Shown here one piece after another: positions 47,652 to 59,340 of a DNA stretch of 64,000 nt. A program made the translations under genes and the position numbers. Source of the DNA: Hofstenia miamia (taxonomy: Eukaryota > Xenacoelomorpha > Acoela); assembly GCA_004352715.1 (NCBI GenBank), contig SCFE01000031.1, forward strand, positions 1,003,960 through 1,067,959. Reading direction: 5' to 3'. How positions within the stretch are numbered: the first letter of the stretch is position 1; each line of letters opens with the position of its first letter. Below the pieces are notes generated by a model that had not been told where the DNA came from, did not search any database, and saw only the letters and a list, made by a program, of their open reading frames with translations.

Positions 47652-47654
<3 letters not shown>
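45101..47654. other. Gene-free stretch
   Basis: No supported gene. A 79-codon - strand frame at 46638-46877 has no recognisable family or convincing splice sites. A short palindromic (TA) patch lies at about 47024-47050. Confidence 0.45.
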
Positions 47655-47692
<38 letters not shown>

Positions 47693-47720
47693 TTATATAT
47701 ATATATATATATATATATAT
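47655..47720. repeat. (TA)n tract at outer edge of the PLE fragment
   Basis: TA repeats at 47655-47690 and 47694-47720, separated by CGT. Confidence 0.95.
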
Positions 47721-47739
47721 CGAAGGATTTGAAAAATTT

Positions 47740-48707
47740 TTGCCCAGTTTTGATTTTTATAAATCATCGTCCGTATGACAAATGCGTTAGATAAATATTA
47801 TACGATCAACTACTCCAAAGGAAGGTATCAATATATTGCATGCACTACAATTCTGGAATTATTGATGTTATTAAGGAATTTTCCCTCGTTTGCAGTTTTA
47901 ATTAAAATTTGTTCTCCAATTTCATGATGTTTTGATCCTAGCAATATCTTAAAATTTTCTTCCTTGATTTCATGATGATGTAAATATATTTCAGAATTTA
48001 AATGTTCTCTTATGTATTCTTTCATCTTTGGTCCCTAAATTTCTCTTAGTTTCCTCGATGTATGATTTATTGCAATCATGACATTCATATTGGTAAATTC
48101 CAAAAGAAAGCTGATATCTTAGGTATAAAAGCTTTGTTGTTTAAGATGGTCTTTGTTGCAGATAATTTTATATTGGCAATTTTAATTTGGTGTGCAGCAT
48201 TGTGATTCTTTCCCTTAAAATTTTAACTTGGTTGCCAAAATATGGAAGCTTTAACTATATTGGACAATTATTTTTCTTATCACTGTACATGTTTCACAAA
48301 TTTGTTCCTTATTACTTTCTTTAAGCACTTAGTAGAATTTTTTTAATGAGTTTAGTTTAATGATAGCCGTTGTTTTTTTAAGATTTTGAAAACTTTATGT
48401 GTTGCATTCGTTACATGTTTGTAATTTGAAAATGTTCTAAGGCTCGATTAAATAATGTCTTAATTGCGTTAAATTTGTATGACGTATTGCAAGTCGTAAA
48501 AAATATGTAATGCATATGCTTAAATTTGCACATTTCACGCATGCCAACTTGTTTCATGATGATCATTAAAATTATTAATTGTATAATCAAGAAAGTTAAG
48601 TTTATTGTTGTTTTCATATCCCACTGTAAATTGAAGTTCTTCTAGAATGTTGTTTAGATAATTCAAAAATATGTTTGCTTTGTCTGTGTTGTTAAATACT
48701 ACTACCC
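47740..48707 (-). pseudogene. Penelope-like element fragment (RT end, linker, GIY-YIG)
   Basis: The - strand out of the gap reads, with shifts, FTVGYENNNKLNFLDYTI (reverse-transcriptase C-terminal block with FLDYTI for FLDVLI). KLPYFGNQVKIL follows (PLE linker, cf. LPYLG), then GIYQYECHDCNKSYIEETKR, MKEYIREHLNSEIYLHHHEI and ENFKILL. GIY, the CxxC of the PLE-type zinc finger, and the His residues are visible; YIG is changed to YIE and frames are broken. PLEs are retroelements whose GIY-YIG nuclease starts target-primed copying. Inactive copy. Confidence 0.8.
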
Positions 48708-48939
48708 NNNNNNNNNNNNNNNNNNNNNNNNNNNNNNNNNNNNNNNNNNNNNNNNNNNNNNNNNNNNNNNNNNNNNNNNNNNNNNNNNNNNNNNNNNNNN
48801 NNNNNNNNNNNNNNNNNNNNNNNNNNNNNNNNNNNNNNNNNNNNNNNNNNNNNNNNNNNNNNNNNNNNNNNNNNNNNNNNNNNNNNNNNNNNNNNNNNNN
48901 NNNNNNNNNNNNNNNNNNNNNNNNNNNNNNNNNNNNNNN
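48708..48939. other. Assembly gap (232 N)
   Basis: Gap between the two inverted PLE fragments. Confidence 1.
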
Positions 48940-49527
48940 TATATATATATATATATATATATAAAACTTCCGTATTTAGGCAACCAAGTTAAAATGTTAA
49001 AAGAAAAAATCAAAATATTGAACACCAAATTAAAATTTACCGAAATTGTCAGAATATTAACATCCTCTGCAAAAAGAACATTTTCATCAACAAAGATCCC
49101 TTTGAAATTAGTTTCTTCTGTAATTTACCAATATGATTGTGATGATTGCAATAAATCATACAACGAGGTAGCTAAAAGACATCTGGGAACAATGATGAAA
49201 GAACACATAAGAGGACATTTAAATTCTGAAATTTACTTATATCACCATGAAATCCAAAGAAGAATATTTTAAAATATCACTAAGATCTAAACATCATAAA
49301 TTTGGGTAAACAAATGTTTGTTAAAACTACAAACAAAGAAAAATTACTTAATAAACAAAACAAGATAACATCAATAATTCTAGAATTGTAGTGCATGCAA
49401 TATATTTATAATTTTAGTGTAGTTGATTGTAAAATATTTATTTACCGCATTTGTCATACTGACCATTATTCCTAGTAATCGAAATCGGTCTAAATTTTTA
49501 ACTGTTACATATTTATATATATATATA
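48940..49527 (+). pseudogene. Second Penelope-like fragment, inverted to the first
   Basis: After a (TA)n tract the + strand reads KLPYLGNQVKMLKEKI, VIYQYDCDDCNKSYNEVAKR, MKEHIRGHLNSEIYLYHHEI and a broken tail. Non-coding similarity to the first copy continues past GTAGTGCATGCAATATAT and GCATTTGTCATAC to a second (TA)n tract near 49507-49527. The nuclease motif is damaged (GIY to VIY, YIG to YNE). With 47740-48707 it forms an inverted pair pointing outward from the gap. Confidence 0.8.
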
Positions 49528-49859
49528 CTATAAAGATTTTCGAGTATGGGTGAGAGCTTGAGGCATAGAATTTAGTAAACGTACATTCAGACGAGCATCT
49601 CTAAATTTGAATTTTTGAATGTAAACTTTTTTTATCATTGTGTATTCAGACCAGCATCTTTTTGACGTATGTCAATGATATGCATCGAAAGATGTTCGTC
49701 TGATCTTACATAATAGAATGTAAGCTACACATTGTGTTTGGAACTGTCTAATGGTGGAGTCAACATTTAAAACCAATAATCTCAGATGCTAAAACGTGAT
49801 CACTTTGCCACAAATTTTAGATATTTCATCAGCACTTCATTATGAGTCTAAATGAAGAA

Positions 49860-50400
49860 CATCTATAGTAAGCTTTGTTGGCTAAGGCGTATGAAATTGA
49901 GCAGAAACTACAAATTATATAAAATCCGCAATTTGATTTGGATGCAACTTTTAAAAAAGCGCAATTGAATTTCAAAGACAGTTGCTTAACGAATTTTAAG
50001 TTTGCTTACACACAGTTTATCATTTTATTCTAACCAGAAAATCAACTTTGTTTCGTCAAAAAAGCAATGTCTTTTATACAAAAAATTTATGTTTATCAAA
50101 TTGAATTATCCAATATTCATGTTGAAAATACAATTTCTAAGGTGGGAAGAAAAAACTAGTCAAAATAAAAAAGTCTTTTTTTCCAACAACTAATTAAAAT
50201 GAACAATTACTTCACTCAAGAGGTAGCGGAAAATGACATTTGTCTCCAACTACTGACAGAAGCAAAGCTACTCTTAAGCTTTGGGATATGTTCATGGCCC
50301 AGAATGAGTTCGGAACTTAATGTCATTGAAAACGTGTGGAACAGGCTTAGTTCAAAAGTATACGACGACAAAACTCATCAGCAGTAACTCAATTAGAGCC
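49860..50400 (+). pseudogene. Tc1/mariner transposase relic
   Basis: The clear piece is [20 protein letters not shown] near 50310-50370, the [11 protein letters not shown] block of Tc1 transposases. Upstream text is too decayed to assign with confidence. The relic at 12 kb also carries NVIENVW, so the two may be related copies. Confidence 0.6.
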
Positions 50401-51193
50401 TACGTTTGTAGCCAAGCATATTCTGGTTTTGTGTTGCCGATAGCTAGTTGATGAGATTGGTTTCACAAAGAATGGGTGTAATCAGGGGTGGCCAAGGTGC
50501 TGAAGCTCCCTTTCCCCTCAAATGGTACATTATATGAAATATGGAAAGAGATATATCTATAGCCTTTGCATAAAACTTAAAAATATTAAATTTTTCAAGG
50601 TGATGACGAAATTTTGTAACGCAACATTTATATGTACTGATCATGGGCGAAAGCGATCGTATTACGTCTTTATAATCGTGGTAAATAGTGATTACTCTAT
50701 AATAACATGTGCTGACAAAGAAGTAAGCAATTCTCGAGCCATTTCACACATTTTTTATTCCAATGCGATTTGAGGTGGAAAGCAAGCTACTTGCCTTTTC
50801 TGTAAGCATTCTTCCAGTGAAAGCTTTTTTCTTCATCTAGTTTTATTGCAAACATAATTTAAATCATTCTTAAGCAATGAAAATGTATATTTTTGTTGAT
50901 TAAGAGATTGCGGAAACAAAATTTTTTGAAGCGATTTTCCTCATTTAATTCTTTAATTGAATTTTGATAAACATTTAATTTTTTTGATAAAATTGACAGG
51001 CATCTGTCAGCACTGTCTTTTAAATTGTGTACTTACACTAGTGACAAGTATGCAGGAGTAATTTATTATAGGTATAAAGAGATTGAGAAGTTATGACTTC
51101 TAAAATATGATAGCAAATCCGGAAAAAAACCGGACAGTATAAAATAAATGCAATTACATATATATATAAATATATATATATATAAATTACATG

Positions 51194-51276
51194 NNNNNNN
51201 NNNNNNNNNNNNNNNNNNNNNNNNNNNNNNNNNNNNNNNNNNNNNNNNNNNNNNNNNNNNNNNNNNNNNNNNNNNN
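51194..51276. other. Assembly gap (83 N) flanked by (TA)n
   Basis: Probably an unresolved microsatellite; TA repeats lie on both sides (about 51157-51185 and 51277-51307). Confidence 1.
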
Positions 51277-51310
<34 letters not shown>

Positions 51311-51589
51311 CAGCTTGCACAACATAGTCGTGCAGTTTTCAATGCCTAACTACCAATTTTGCCCGATTCCTTGTTGTTATTGTCATTTGTGATATAAAAT
51401 AGAGCCTACATGAAAGAAGTTTTAATTAAAAACAGTAAATTTAGCATCTTGAATTATCAAGACACTAAAGATATTATATATGTCACCAAATTTTGTTTTG
51501 TTAGTTACTTTAAAATTTGTAGAGAACAATTTCATTTTGTCTTTTATGTAACTTACATTTCAGAAGCAATACATGACGGTACTATATAT

Positions 51590-51960
51590 CAATAGGCAGG
51601 TGACACATATGCTAAGAATAGTAAGGAACCCTTTTGAAGCGACTAGCTGTTAAGAAAAGATATTGAGCGCCTCATTCTTTATTTTAATAAGAATATATTA
51701 AAATTTTATTTCGACACGAAACAATTTATTATCTTTTCTCCAAAGCGCCATAAAATAGATTATGCATTGATGAAATTAAACAAATTAATTCTGTAAAATA
51801 TCTAAGAGTTGTGATTGATAATGAATTTAATTTGATATGTTTTAGATTAAATAAAAATGACACCGGATGTAAAATATTTATATTTTCTTCGGTTGTTAAA
51901 AAAATCGTTTCATTCCAATCAATTCGATTATTGCTCATTTTTAGTTCAAAAAAAATATCT
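51590..51960 (+). pseudogene. LINE reverse-transcriptase fragment
   Basis: Decayed + strand text AGDTYAKNS (YADD region), DIERLILYFNKNILKFYFDT, then INSVKYLRVVIDNEFN. It corresponds to the segment from YADD through YLGVTID of CR1/Jockey-like LINEs. Confidence 0.6.
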
Positions 51961-51999
51961 CAGAGAAGAGCCTCATTACCATAAATATATTATTGGGCT

Positions 52000-53403
52000 T
52001 TAAGATCGATAAATTTTACTGATAAAAAATAACCAATTGAACTTCGTTCACCAAATAATATACTATCTTCACTTTATTCCATCCAATGTCAATCATTCTG
52101 TATGATTCATTCTAATATTCATGAAACATAATCCTTAAGATTTGTAATACTATAAATTGCTGACTCGTATGCTCTAAAATTTTTTTCATAATGAAATGAT
52201 TTGAATATTCATATTGAAATTTAACAAAATTATAAGCATTTTAAGAAAAAACGTAGGAATTATATTCAAATATATTAAATAAATGGACGCCATCATTTTA
52301 GCAATTGTGCCGTTTTAAAATATTTTATATATTTATACATTTTGAAGTGCATTACAGTGTTACTTTAAAGCACGTGGATTCGTGTGTGTACACAGGCTGA
52401 GGCGGTCTTAGACCTGATGTCCAACAAACCCCAAGGTCAAGGTGGGGTCTGCCTCTGAAAAAAACAATTCATTTAAAAATTATTGCTAATAGTTCTACAT
52501 TAGACGTATTTCACTAAATGAGATTGTCAAGCCTGTCACAAACAGTTGAATGACATATATAAATTCCACAAGCATTGCAAACAACGAATTGTTGCATAAC
52601 CCTCCCTAATATTTACTATTTTTTGGTTATTTTTATTGTAGGCATTTTTAATTTAATCAGTATATAGTTTTTTTTGAAATTCATAGTTTTTAATTGCCTT
52701 TCTAGTTGGCCTTGAATGATTCAAAAACAGAGTATTATTCAGTGTTTGTTTGCACAATAATTACACTGTATGAAATATAATTCATGTAAATGAAGTCACA
52801 TAATTGAATACAATTCGTCTGTCTTTACATAATATGTCGCAATCAAGGTTATAATGAAATAAAATATGAAATAATTTAAATGGCACTCTTCTGAAGAATT
52901 ACTCAAATAGTAGAAGTGTGCTTGTTAAATATTGTTCCCTGAAAGGAAACCAGCATCACACTGCAGTGCATCTGAAAATTTGAGATCAGTAGTACCCGAG
53001 GAGTTCGTATTTACGAACTCCTCGGTAGTACCCATTCAAATTTCATGTCGATATTAATAAGTTACAAACAATTGAGCTTTGATAAATTTCTCGAATAATA
53101 TACTCAATTAATAAATTGAAGATTCAGTTACACTTGTTGCATTTCGAGACATATTTAGTTTAAGCTAAAGAATGAATTTGAATCAAATGGGTAATTTGTA
53201 AACAATAACATTGTCTGCAACCACTCGTATAAGTTTGTAGAGTACATTCATTTTATAAGAAACTAAGCTATATATCGAAGCTAGTTGTTCTTAGTAACAT
53301 TTTGGAAATGAGCCCATGCTTCCTAAATACGTGTGTGTGGATGTTCCATTGTTTCTTATTATTTTGTTTGCTCACTTACATGCAACCATGTATGTATCTA
53401 TTT
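52000..53403. other. Gene-free stretch
   Basis: Nothing recognised. A short perfect inverted pair, GAGGAGTTCGTA / TACGAACTCCTC, lies at 52999-53022. Confidence 0.4.
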
Positions 53404-54477
53404 TACTCAGTTTATATAATGGTACTCCCCCTGATTTCATGGCTAGTCGAATGCATTACTTTATCATTTGCAAACTATATAAAGACAAAGCTTCCTCAAT
53501 AATAAATCCTGTTTCTAACGAATGTCTTGCTCTTAGAAAAGACTTGCCATCTTTTCATTGGTTTTATGTTTTTGGCCTTAGATGCAGTAATTTACTTATA
53601 TTTTTGATAGTGAGTTGACAATTAATTATGGCAAACAAATCTTATTCAAAATATTACTGAAAAAAATAATAATGTTGAAATGAAATTAATGAGATTTCTA
53701 ATAGAGTAATATTTTCTAATTTGCTGCTAAATCACCCACTAACAATCGCTTGAAAATATAGGTCACTTTTATATGACAAAGAAGTAGAAAGCTTGTCAAA
53801 AGCGGACAAATCATCTACTAAACATCCTTAGTGACCCGTTTTGCACTTACAGGCACATAAATTTGAAGAATACCAATTAGAATGACAAATCCTCTGTTAT
53901 AGCATAACACTTAAAGCGGTTGTTAATTTAATTTATATAANTACTCAGTTTATATAATGGTACTCCCCCTGATTTCATGGCTAGTCGAATGCATTACTTT
54001 ATCATTTGCAAACTATATAAAGACAAAGCTTCCTCAATAATAAATCCTGTTTCTAACGAATGTCTTGCTCTTAGAGAAGACTTGCCATCTTCTCATTGTT
54101 TTTATGTTTTTGGCCTTAGATGCAGTAATTTACTTATATTTTGAAAGTGAGTTGACAATTAATTATGGCAAACAAATCTTATTCAAAATATTACTGAAAA
54201 AAATAATAATGTTGAAATGAAATTAATGAGATTTCTAATAGAGTAATATTTTCTAATTTGCTGCTAAATCACCCACTAACAATCGCTTGAAAATATAGGT
54301 CACTTTTATATGACAAAGAAGTAGAAAGCTTGTCAAAAGCGGACAAATCATCTACTAAACATCCTTAGTGACCCGTTTTGCACTTACAGGCACATAAATT
54401 TGAAGAATACCAATTAGAATGACAAATCCTCTGTTATAGCATAACACTTAAAGCGGTTGTTAATTTAATTTATATAA
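53404..54477 (+). repeat. 537-bp near-identical direct duplication joined by one N
   Basis: Copy 1 is 53404-53940 and copy 2 is 53942-54477, with a single N at 53941. I count about five differences (four substitutions and one deletion). Copy 1 overlaps a 100-codon + strand frame (53316-53618) of unknown nature. The one-base N join suggests a scaffolding artefact or allelic copies placed in tandem. Confidence 0.9.
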
Positions 54478-54507
54478 TGTATATTATAAGATAATGTATT
54501 GTCGAAC

Positions 54508-54825
54508 CGGCGTTATTGCATATCAACGGACTCTGATTTCTAAAAGCCGAAGTGACGTCAATAATGCTAAGGGTTTACCTCATCAAATGTTAAAAATTCA
54601 TTGTTTAGGGTTTAGGTCTATAAAATATTGAAAAATTTAGGTTTTAGGTTTAGGTTATAGGGTTTAGGTTTAAGAAATGCCAAGTAGTGATTTGGGTTAG
54701 GGTTTAGGCTTATAAAATATTGTAAAATTTAGAATTTAAGTTTACGTTCTAGATGACGTCATATACAGTGTTGCGTAGAAACAACATGTTTACATATCAG
54801 AGTCCGCTGATCTGCAATAAAGCCG
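54508..54825. mobile_element. MITE with telomere-like repeats and CRE palindromes
   Basis: 30-bp terminal inverted repeats (54508-54537 and 54796-54825) have three mismatches, beginning CGGCGTTATTGCA and CGGCTTTATTGCA and ending CGGACTCTGAT. A 6-bp duplication, TCGAAC, flanks both sides (54502-54507, 54826-54831). TGACGTCA occurs in both arms (54553-54560, 54754-54761). The interior is a degenerate array of GGGTTTAGG / GGGTTAGGG units with TATAAAATATTG repeated. Confidence 0.85.
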
Positions 54826-54996
54826 TCGAACCACTTAAGCAACCATTTTTGTAATTTTTGCAACTGCCTGGGGTCAACAAGGCAGTATTTAACAACTTTG
54901 GAAATTATTCCTAGTCGATAATTGACTAAATTATTATGTTCGAGATCAAGTGTCTCTTTTATTCGATTCAAATGTATTTCTGACATGACTAAACGA
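54826..54996 (-). other. Possible host exon next to the MITE
   Basis: On the - strand an acceptor-like ATTATTCGTTTAG is followed by an open frame that reads MSEIHLNRIKETLDLEHNNL and VKYCLVDPRQLQKLQKWLLK before running into the MITE. No family is recognised; it may be chance or a remnant of an older gene. Confidence 0.25.
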
Positions 54997-56129
54997 ATAA
55001 TGTAAACAAAGTGCTGAACAATCTAATGAATGGTTAGAGTTTTACAGACATTACCCATTACTTATGTACAAATATTAATTTTGTAATTGTTAATCACCAT
55101 CAAATTTAGTTCCTTCGAGAGCAGTTTTGTTTTCTTATCCACATAACTATCACATTTAACTCTACCAAATTTCCCCCATCTTTATTTAAGTATTTTTGTT
55201 CATTATACTATCGATGGTGATAATTGAATAGAGCTCGAAGGTGCTAATGGGGACCCACTTGGAGAAGGCACGACTCTCATTGTGTAGGTTAGGGTGTTTA
55301 CTAAATTGATAAGATTTATTTAGAAAGAATTGTGAGTAGATTCCCATTCTATAGCGTATTTGTTAACTTTGATACAAAAATAATAATAATTCTTAAAAAT
55401 TTCAGCTGGCGCTGGTTACTTGTATTAAAGCCAGACATTTCTATAAGAATCAAATATATTTCATTTATCAAATTGCATATTTATTTGAAAACTTGCAATC
55501 ATATCCAAAAAAAACTTTCAATATACTTAAAATTTATTTTTTAAGTAATGAAATGGATGAAAAACGTTCACAAGTAATGCTGTTGTATATGGAAGCAAGC
55601 TTTTAAAAGCCGAAATTGGGTTTTCAAAATAGATTTAGTAATGATAGAAATCTTAGAGAAGACATGTTTTGCACAGGGCTTTTCAGTGATAATACCACCT
55701 GATAAAGCATAGAATATTAGTGAGTTCAATCGAGAATCATCTAAAAGCCTTAATTTTGTTTTGAAATGGTTTATTTAAATAAAAAAAATGGTTCTTTAAT
55801 TGAAGCTCTTACTCTTATAGATTTACCTATGGACTGCGGAAGCAGATGCCAGAGCTATGGTTGCCTTTTTTACTTGGCTGAACCCGGACAAGATCGCAAA
55901 AGTGCAATCAAATTTTTATCAGAAATTGTCATTATTTGTGTTTCAAAATTGGCTTCCCCGTTTAATAAAATTTTTTATAAATTATTGAGGTTTTACTGAA
56001 AAGCGCATTTTTGGGTGATTTTACTAATTTTGTTTTTATGATTCTCTGCAGTGGCTGTCTATATGCATAACATATTTCAATGTAATAAAACTTTTTTAAT
56101 GTCTAAAATATTAAATTCGGCCTAACAAA

Positions 56130-56800
56130 AAGTATACAAAAATAACTATGCTGCTAGAAAGCATTCACTGCACAGTTGTGACCAGCCCTCAGCACATTCT
56201 GATCTATGACATCGTGACACATGCGTTTAATGTTTTTTATCTTTTCTGGGTGGGTAGAGACTACATCTTACAGGCTTTGGTAAGTTTTCTATTTTATCTA
56301 TAGTCTCTCCGCCTATATCATATCGTAACAGTTTAATAGCAATTTTAATGTTTTCTTTCAATTGGTCATGCCTTAGCTTTCTCCAAATGTAGTAATCCAC
56401 AAGTAGATATCTCGCATAAAAAAGAAGATTGTAATGCTAATTTGGTTTCCTTGATACATTTGGATGTTTGTTGTAAAAAATGATGCTCTCAGTATTCCCA
56501 TTAATACGAACAATGTTACAAAATATGGTGAATGACCATCTTCTGCGCTTCTGCTTGCAAATGAACGCTCGAAATCTTTTATCAGCTATGTTGACAACAG
56601 ATTTTTTCAATTATATTCTAAAACTGGCAAGACTTTATTCCAACAGCTGAGTAAAGGAATATTGATATCAAAACGGTCAAACAAGACTTCATTGAAATGT
56701 ATGATATTTCTCAATGGTTGCTCTACACATGTTATACAGGGTATACAGGGAAACCATTGTCGACCAGATCTAAAAAATACTTGTTTTTGTTAATTTGAAT
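56130..56800 (-). pseudogene. piggyBac transposase relic, C-terminal part
   Basis: The - strand reads, with breaks, KRRRWSFTIFCNIVRI (cf. TRRWP-IFYNM of piggyBac), IWRKLRHDQLKENIKIAIKL and a Cys-rich tail, VRCSLYPPRKDKKH followed by C, C and HRSECAEGWSQLC. The order matches the last transmembrane-like helix region and the C-terminal zinc-binding domain of piggyBac transposases. Neither the acidic catalytic residues nor the TTAA ends could be placed. Confidence 0.6.
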
Positions 56801-57769
56801 GTTTATTTCCTCCTCAGATTCATTGTGTGAATATACTTAATCAGAATGAACTAAAAAACCAAGTGCGTTTTTACCTAGAATGTCAACATATATCAATAAT
56901 TTTATTATTTTCAGCGATATCTAATGTCTTTTAAGACGTGTAAAAACTAATTGAAAATAGATAAATTATTATCTAGTAGATATGAGGATAATCATTTGCA
57001 AATTATAGTTGAGTTATTAAAAATATTTATCATTGTAGGCAAAACGAGTAAAAAATACAATTTACGTCTGTAAAGCAAAATGTGGTCAAAAATTATTTTT
57101 CTACTTTAATCAAGTCACAAGAAATTTTTGTTCCAACATTATAATAGTATTGGAGAAATTTAAACTTAAAATTTCAATGGGTATTTGTTACCCGAAGTGC
57201 CTGTTAACCGTTAAAAGGGTTAAATTTTAGTATGAGACAAACTGGAATATTCTTGAGTAACTGGAGAATTAGGATATTGTTAGTGATAATGTCTACTAAA
57301 ATTCATTTTCTGAAATTTCGATTGAATGTTTTTTTCAAAAATATTGGCTGCTGATTATAAACAAAAGAAAGTCACAGCAACTGCTCAAGAGACTTTCAAT
57401 ATGAGTGGGGTTTCTATAAACATATTGAGATCTGCAGAACAAAACACATTGACAGAATAATTTGCCTAATATAACTTCTGTAGGCTCAATCAATAAAAAA
57501 TATATTTTTTTAGTTATTTCATCACTAAATAAAAGCGTGATAATATCTCATGGCTTTTGGATGAATACGAAAGATCAACTGGCATTAAATTCAAAATACA
57601 ATTAGATATTTGTTTACAATTATAAAAGTCTTTGAGGATTTTGGGTATCTCCATGATAATAAAATTTCCGTTTTCTAAATTCAATCATCTATTTAGGCAA
57701 TATATTCAATTTCATGATATTTCCTAAAGTATGGTTCCATTTTTAATCTAACAGAAAGATTAAAAATGA

Positions 57770-59340
57770 TGTTGATATTGCTGACACATTGAATAAGGTC
57801 TTTGTCAATATTGGAAAGTTTGAATGTAAGTTGATTAGGTATTCTGACAAAATTGAATATATAAATTCTCAGTTCGATTTTAACTTCTTAAGTGAAAAAG
57901 AATTCCTAGATAATATTTGTCACATGAGCAATTTTAAATCAACAGGTCCATGCAATGTACCTAACTATATACTAAAGCTTGCGCTGATCCACACTATAAC
58001 GCATTTGACTTATAACTTAGACACCTGTATCGATATTCCTATTTTCCAAGAATTCTAAAAATTGCAATTGTTACTCCTATCCACAAAGGTGGTGATCCAA
58101 GCCTTCCTCGAAACTATCGACCAATATCTGTTACGCATCTGATTGCTAAAATCCTCGAAAAAAGCTTACACAAACAACTCGAACATTGTATGACTGCTAA
58201 TAACCTAATTGTTAAACACCAATATGGATTTATTAAGCACCGGTCTGCTACGGATGCTTTACTCTGCAGTGTTGAGGAATGGCGGGAATGCCTAAACAAA
58301 TCTTCAAATGTTGGTATTTTGTTCATTGATTTATCTAAGGCATTTGATAGCATGGACCACAATATACTAATTCATAAGCTTCATAAATACGGACTAAGTA
58401 ATGCTGCAGTGAAATTGTTGGAAAGCTTTCTTAATGATCGATTTCAGTCAGTTAAAATCGGGTTATACCATTCAGCATAACGGAAAATTATACGCGGAGT
58501 TCCACAAGGGTCCATCTTAAGGCCTCTGCTATTTAACATATTCATTAATGATTTATCTGATTGTCTCTCCCATTGTAAGTCCATCCAATACGCGGATGAC
58601 TCATGTATTTATCTTAGTCATGATAACAAAATCACCTGTTCAAAACTATTATCACAAGATTTTGCTGAACTTAAATTTTGGCTTCAAACAAGCAAACTCA
58701 CACTCAATATTAATAAAACACAATTCATTATTTTGGAAAGATCTTACAAAGCTGAATTAATCAATAAGTATAACATCGTAGTAGATAATACAACGCAATC
58801 TAATTCTTCTAAAGCTACTTACCTTGGGGTAACTTTTACCAATAATCTTGATTTTACTGAATTTTTAAATTGTAAAATACGTAAGCTTGAAGTTCTTAGA
58901 GCTACAATTAACCTAATAAAAAACAATGTACCTCATCAGTTTCTCATTGATTATGCTCGGTTTGAGATATATGGGGTTCTCAGCTATGGATCTCTTCTCA
59001 CTACTGGCAAATACACATTAAAGTGGAAAAAGATTGAGACAATGTCTAATAGAATAATCGAGACAGTAGCCAGTGCTCCAAGATTCTCTCACATAACCTG
59101 CTTTTATAAAGAGTTCAAAATTCTGAAGCCAACCAAATATGTCATTTATCTCACATATCTGTATTTTATGGCAATCATATCAGGGAAGAAAAAGTTTCTA
59201 TCTGATATGTTCTACAGAAAGCTAAAANTAATGAGCTAAGAACTTCAATTGTTTCTAAACACAATATACAACAATACTTATTTCAATCTGACAAAACTAG
59301 GAAGGAATATTCCGCAAATTTTTATGTGAGTTAGAACCAC
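57770..59340 (+). pseudogene. LINE reverse transcriptase, nearly intact
   Basis: Blocks in order are FKSTGPCNVPNYILKLA, ILKIAIVTPIHKGGDPSL, NYRPISVTHLIAKILEKSL, HQYGFIKHRSATDALL, ILFIDLSKAFDSMDHNIL, RGVPQGSILRPLLFNIFIND, then the catalytic QYADDSCIYL and ATYLGVTFTNNLDF. Only a few changes break it: a frame change near 58055 and a stop near 58480. The VPQGSI block has LR where LG is usual. The endonuclease and ORF1 are missing. Same broad CR1/Jockey-like class as the elements at 19-22 kb. Confidence 0.85.
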
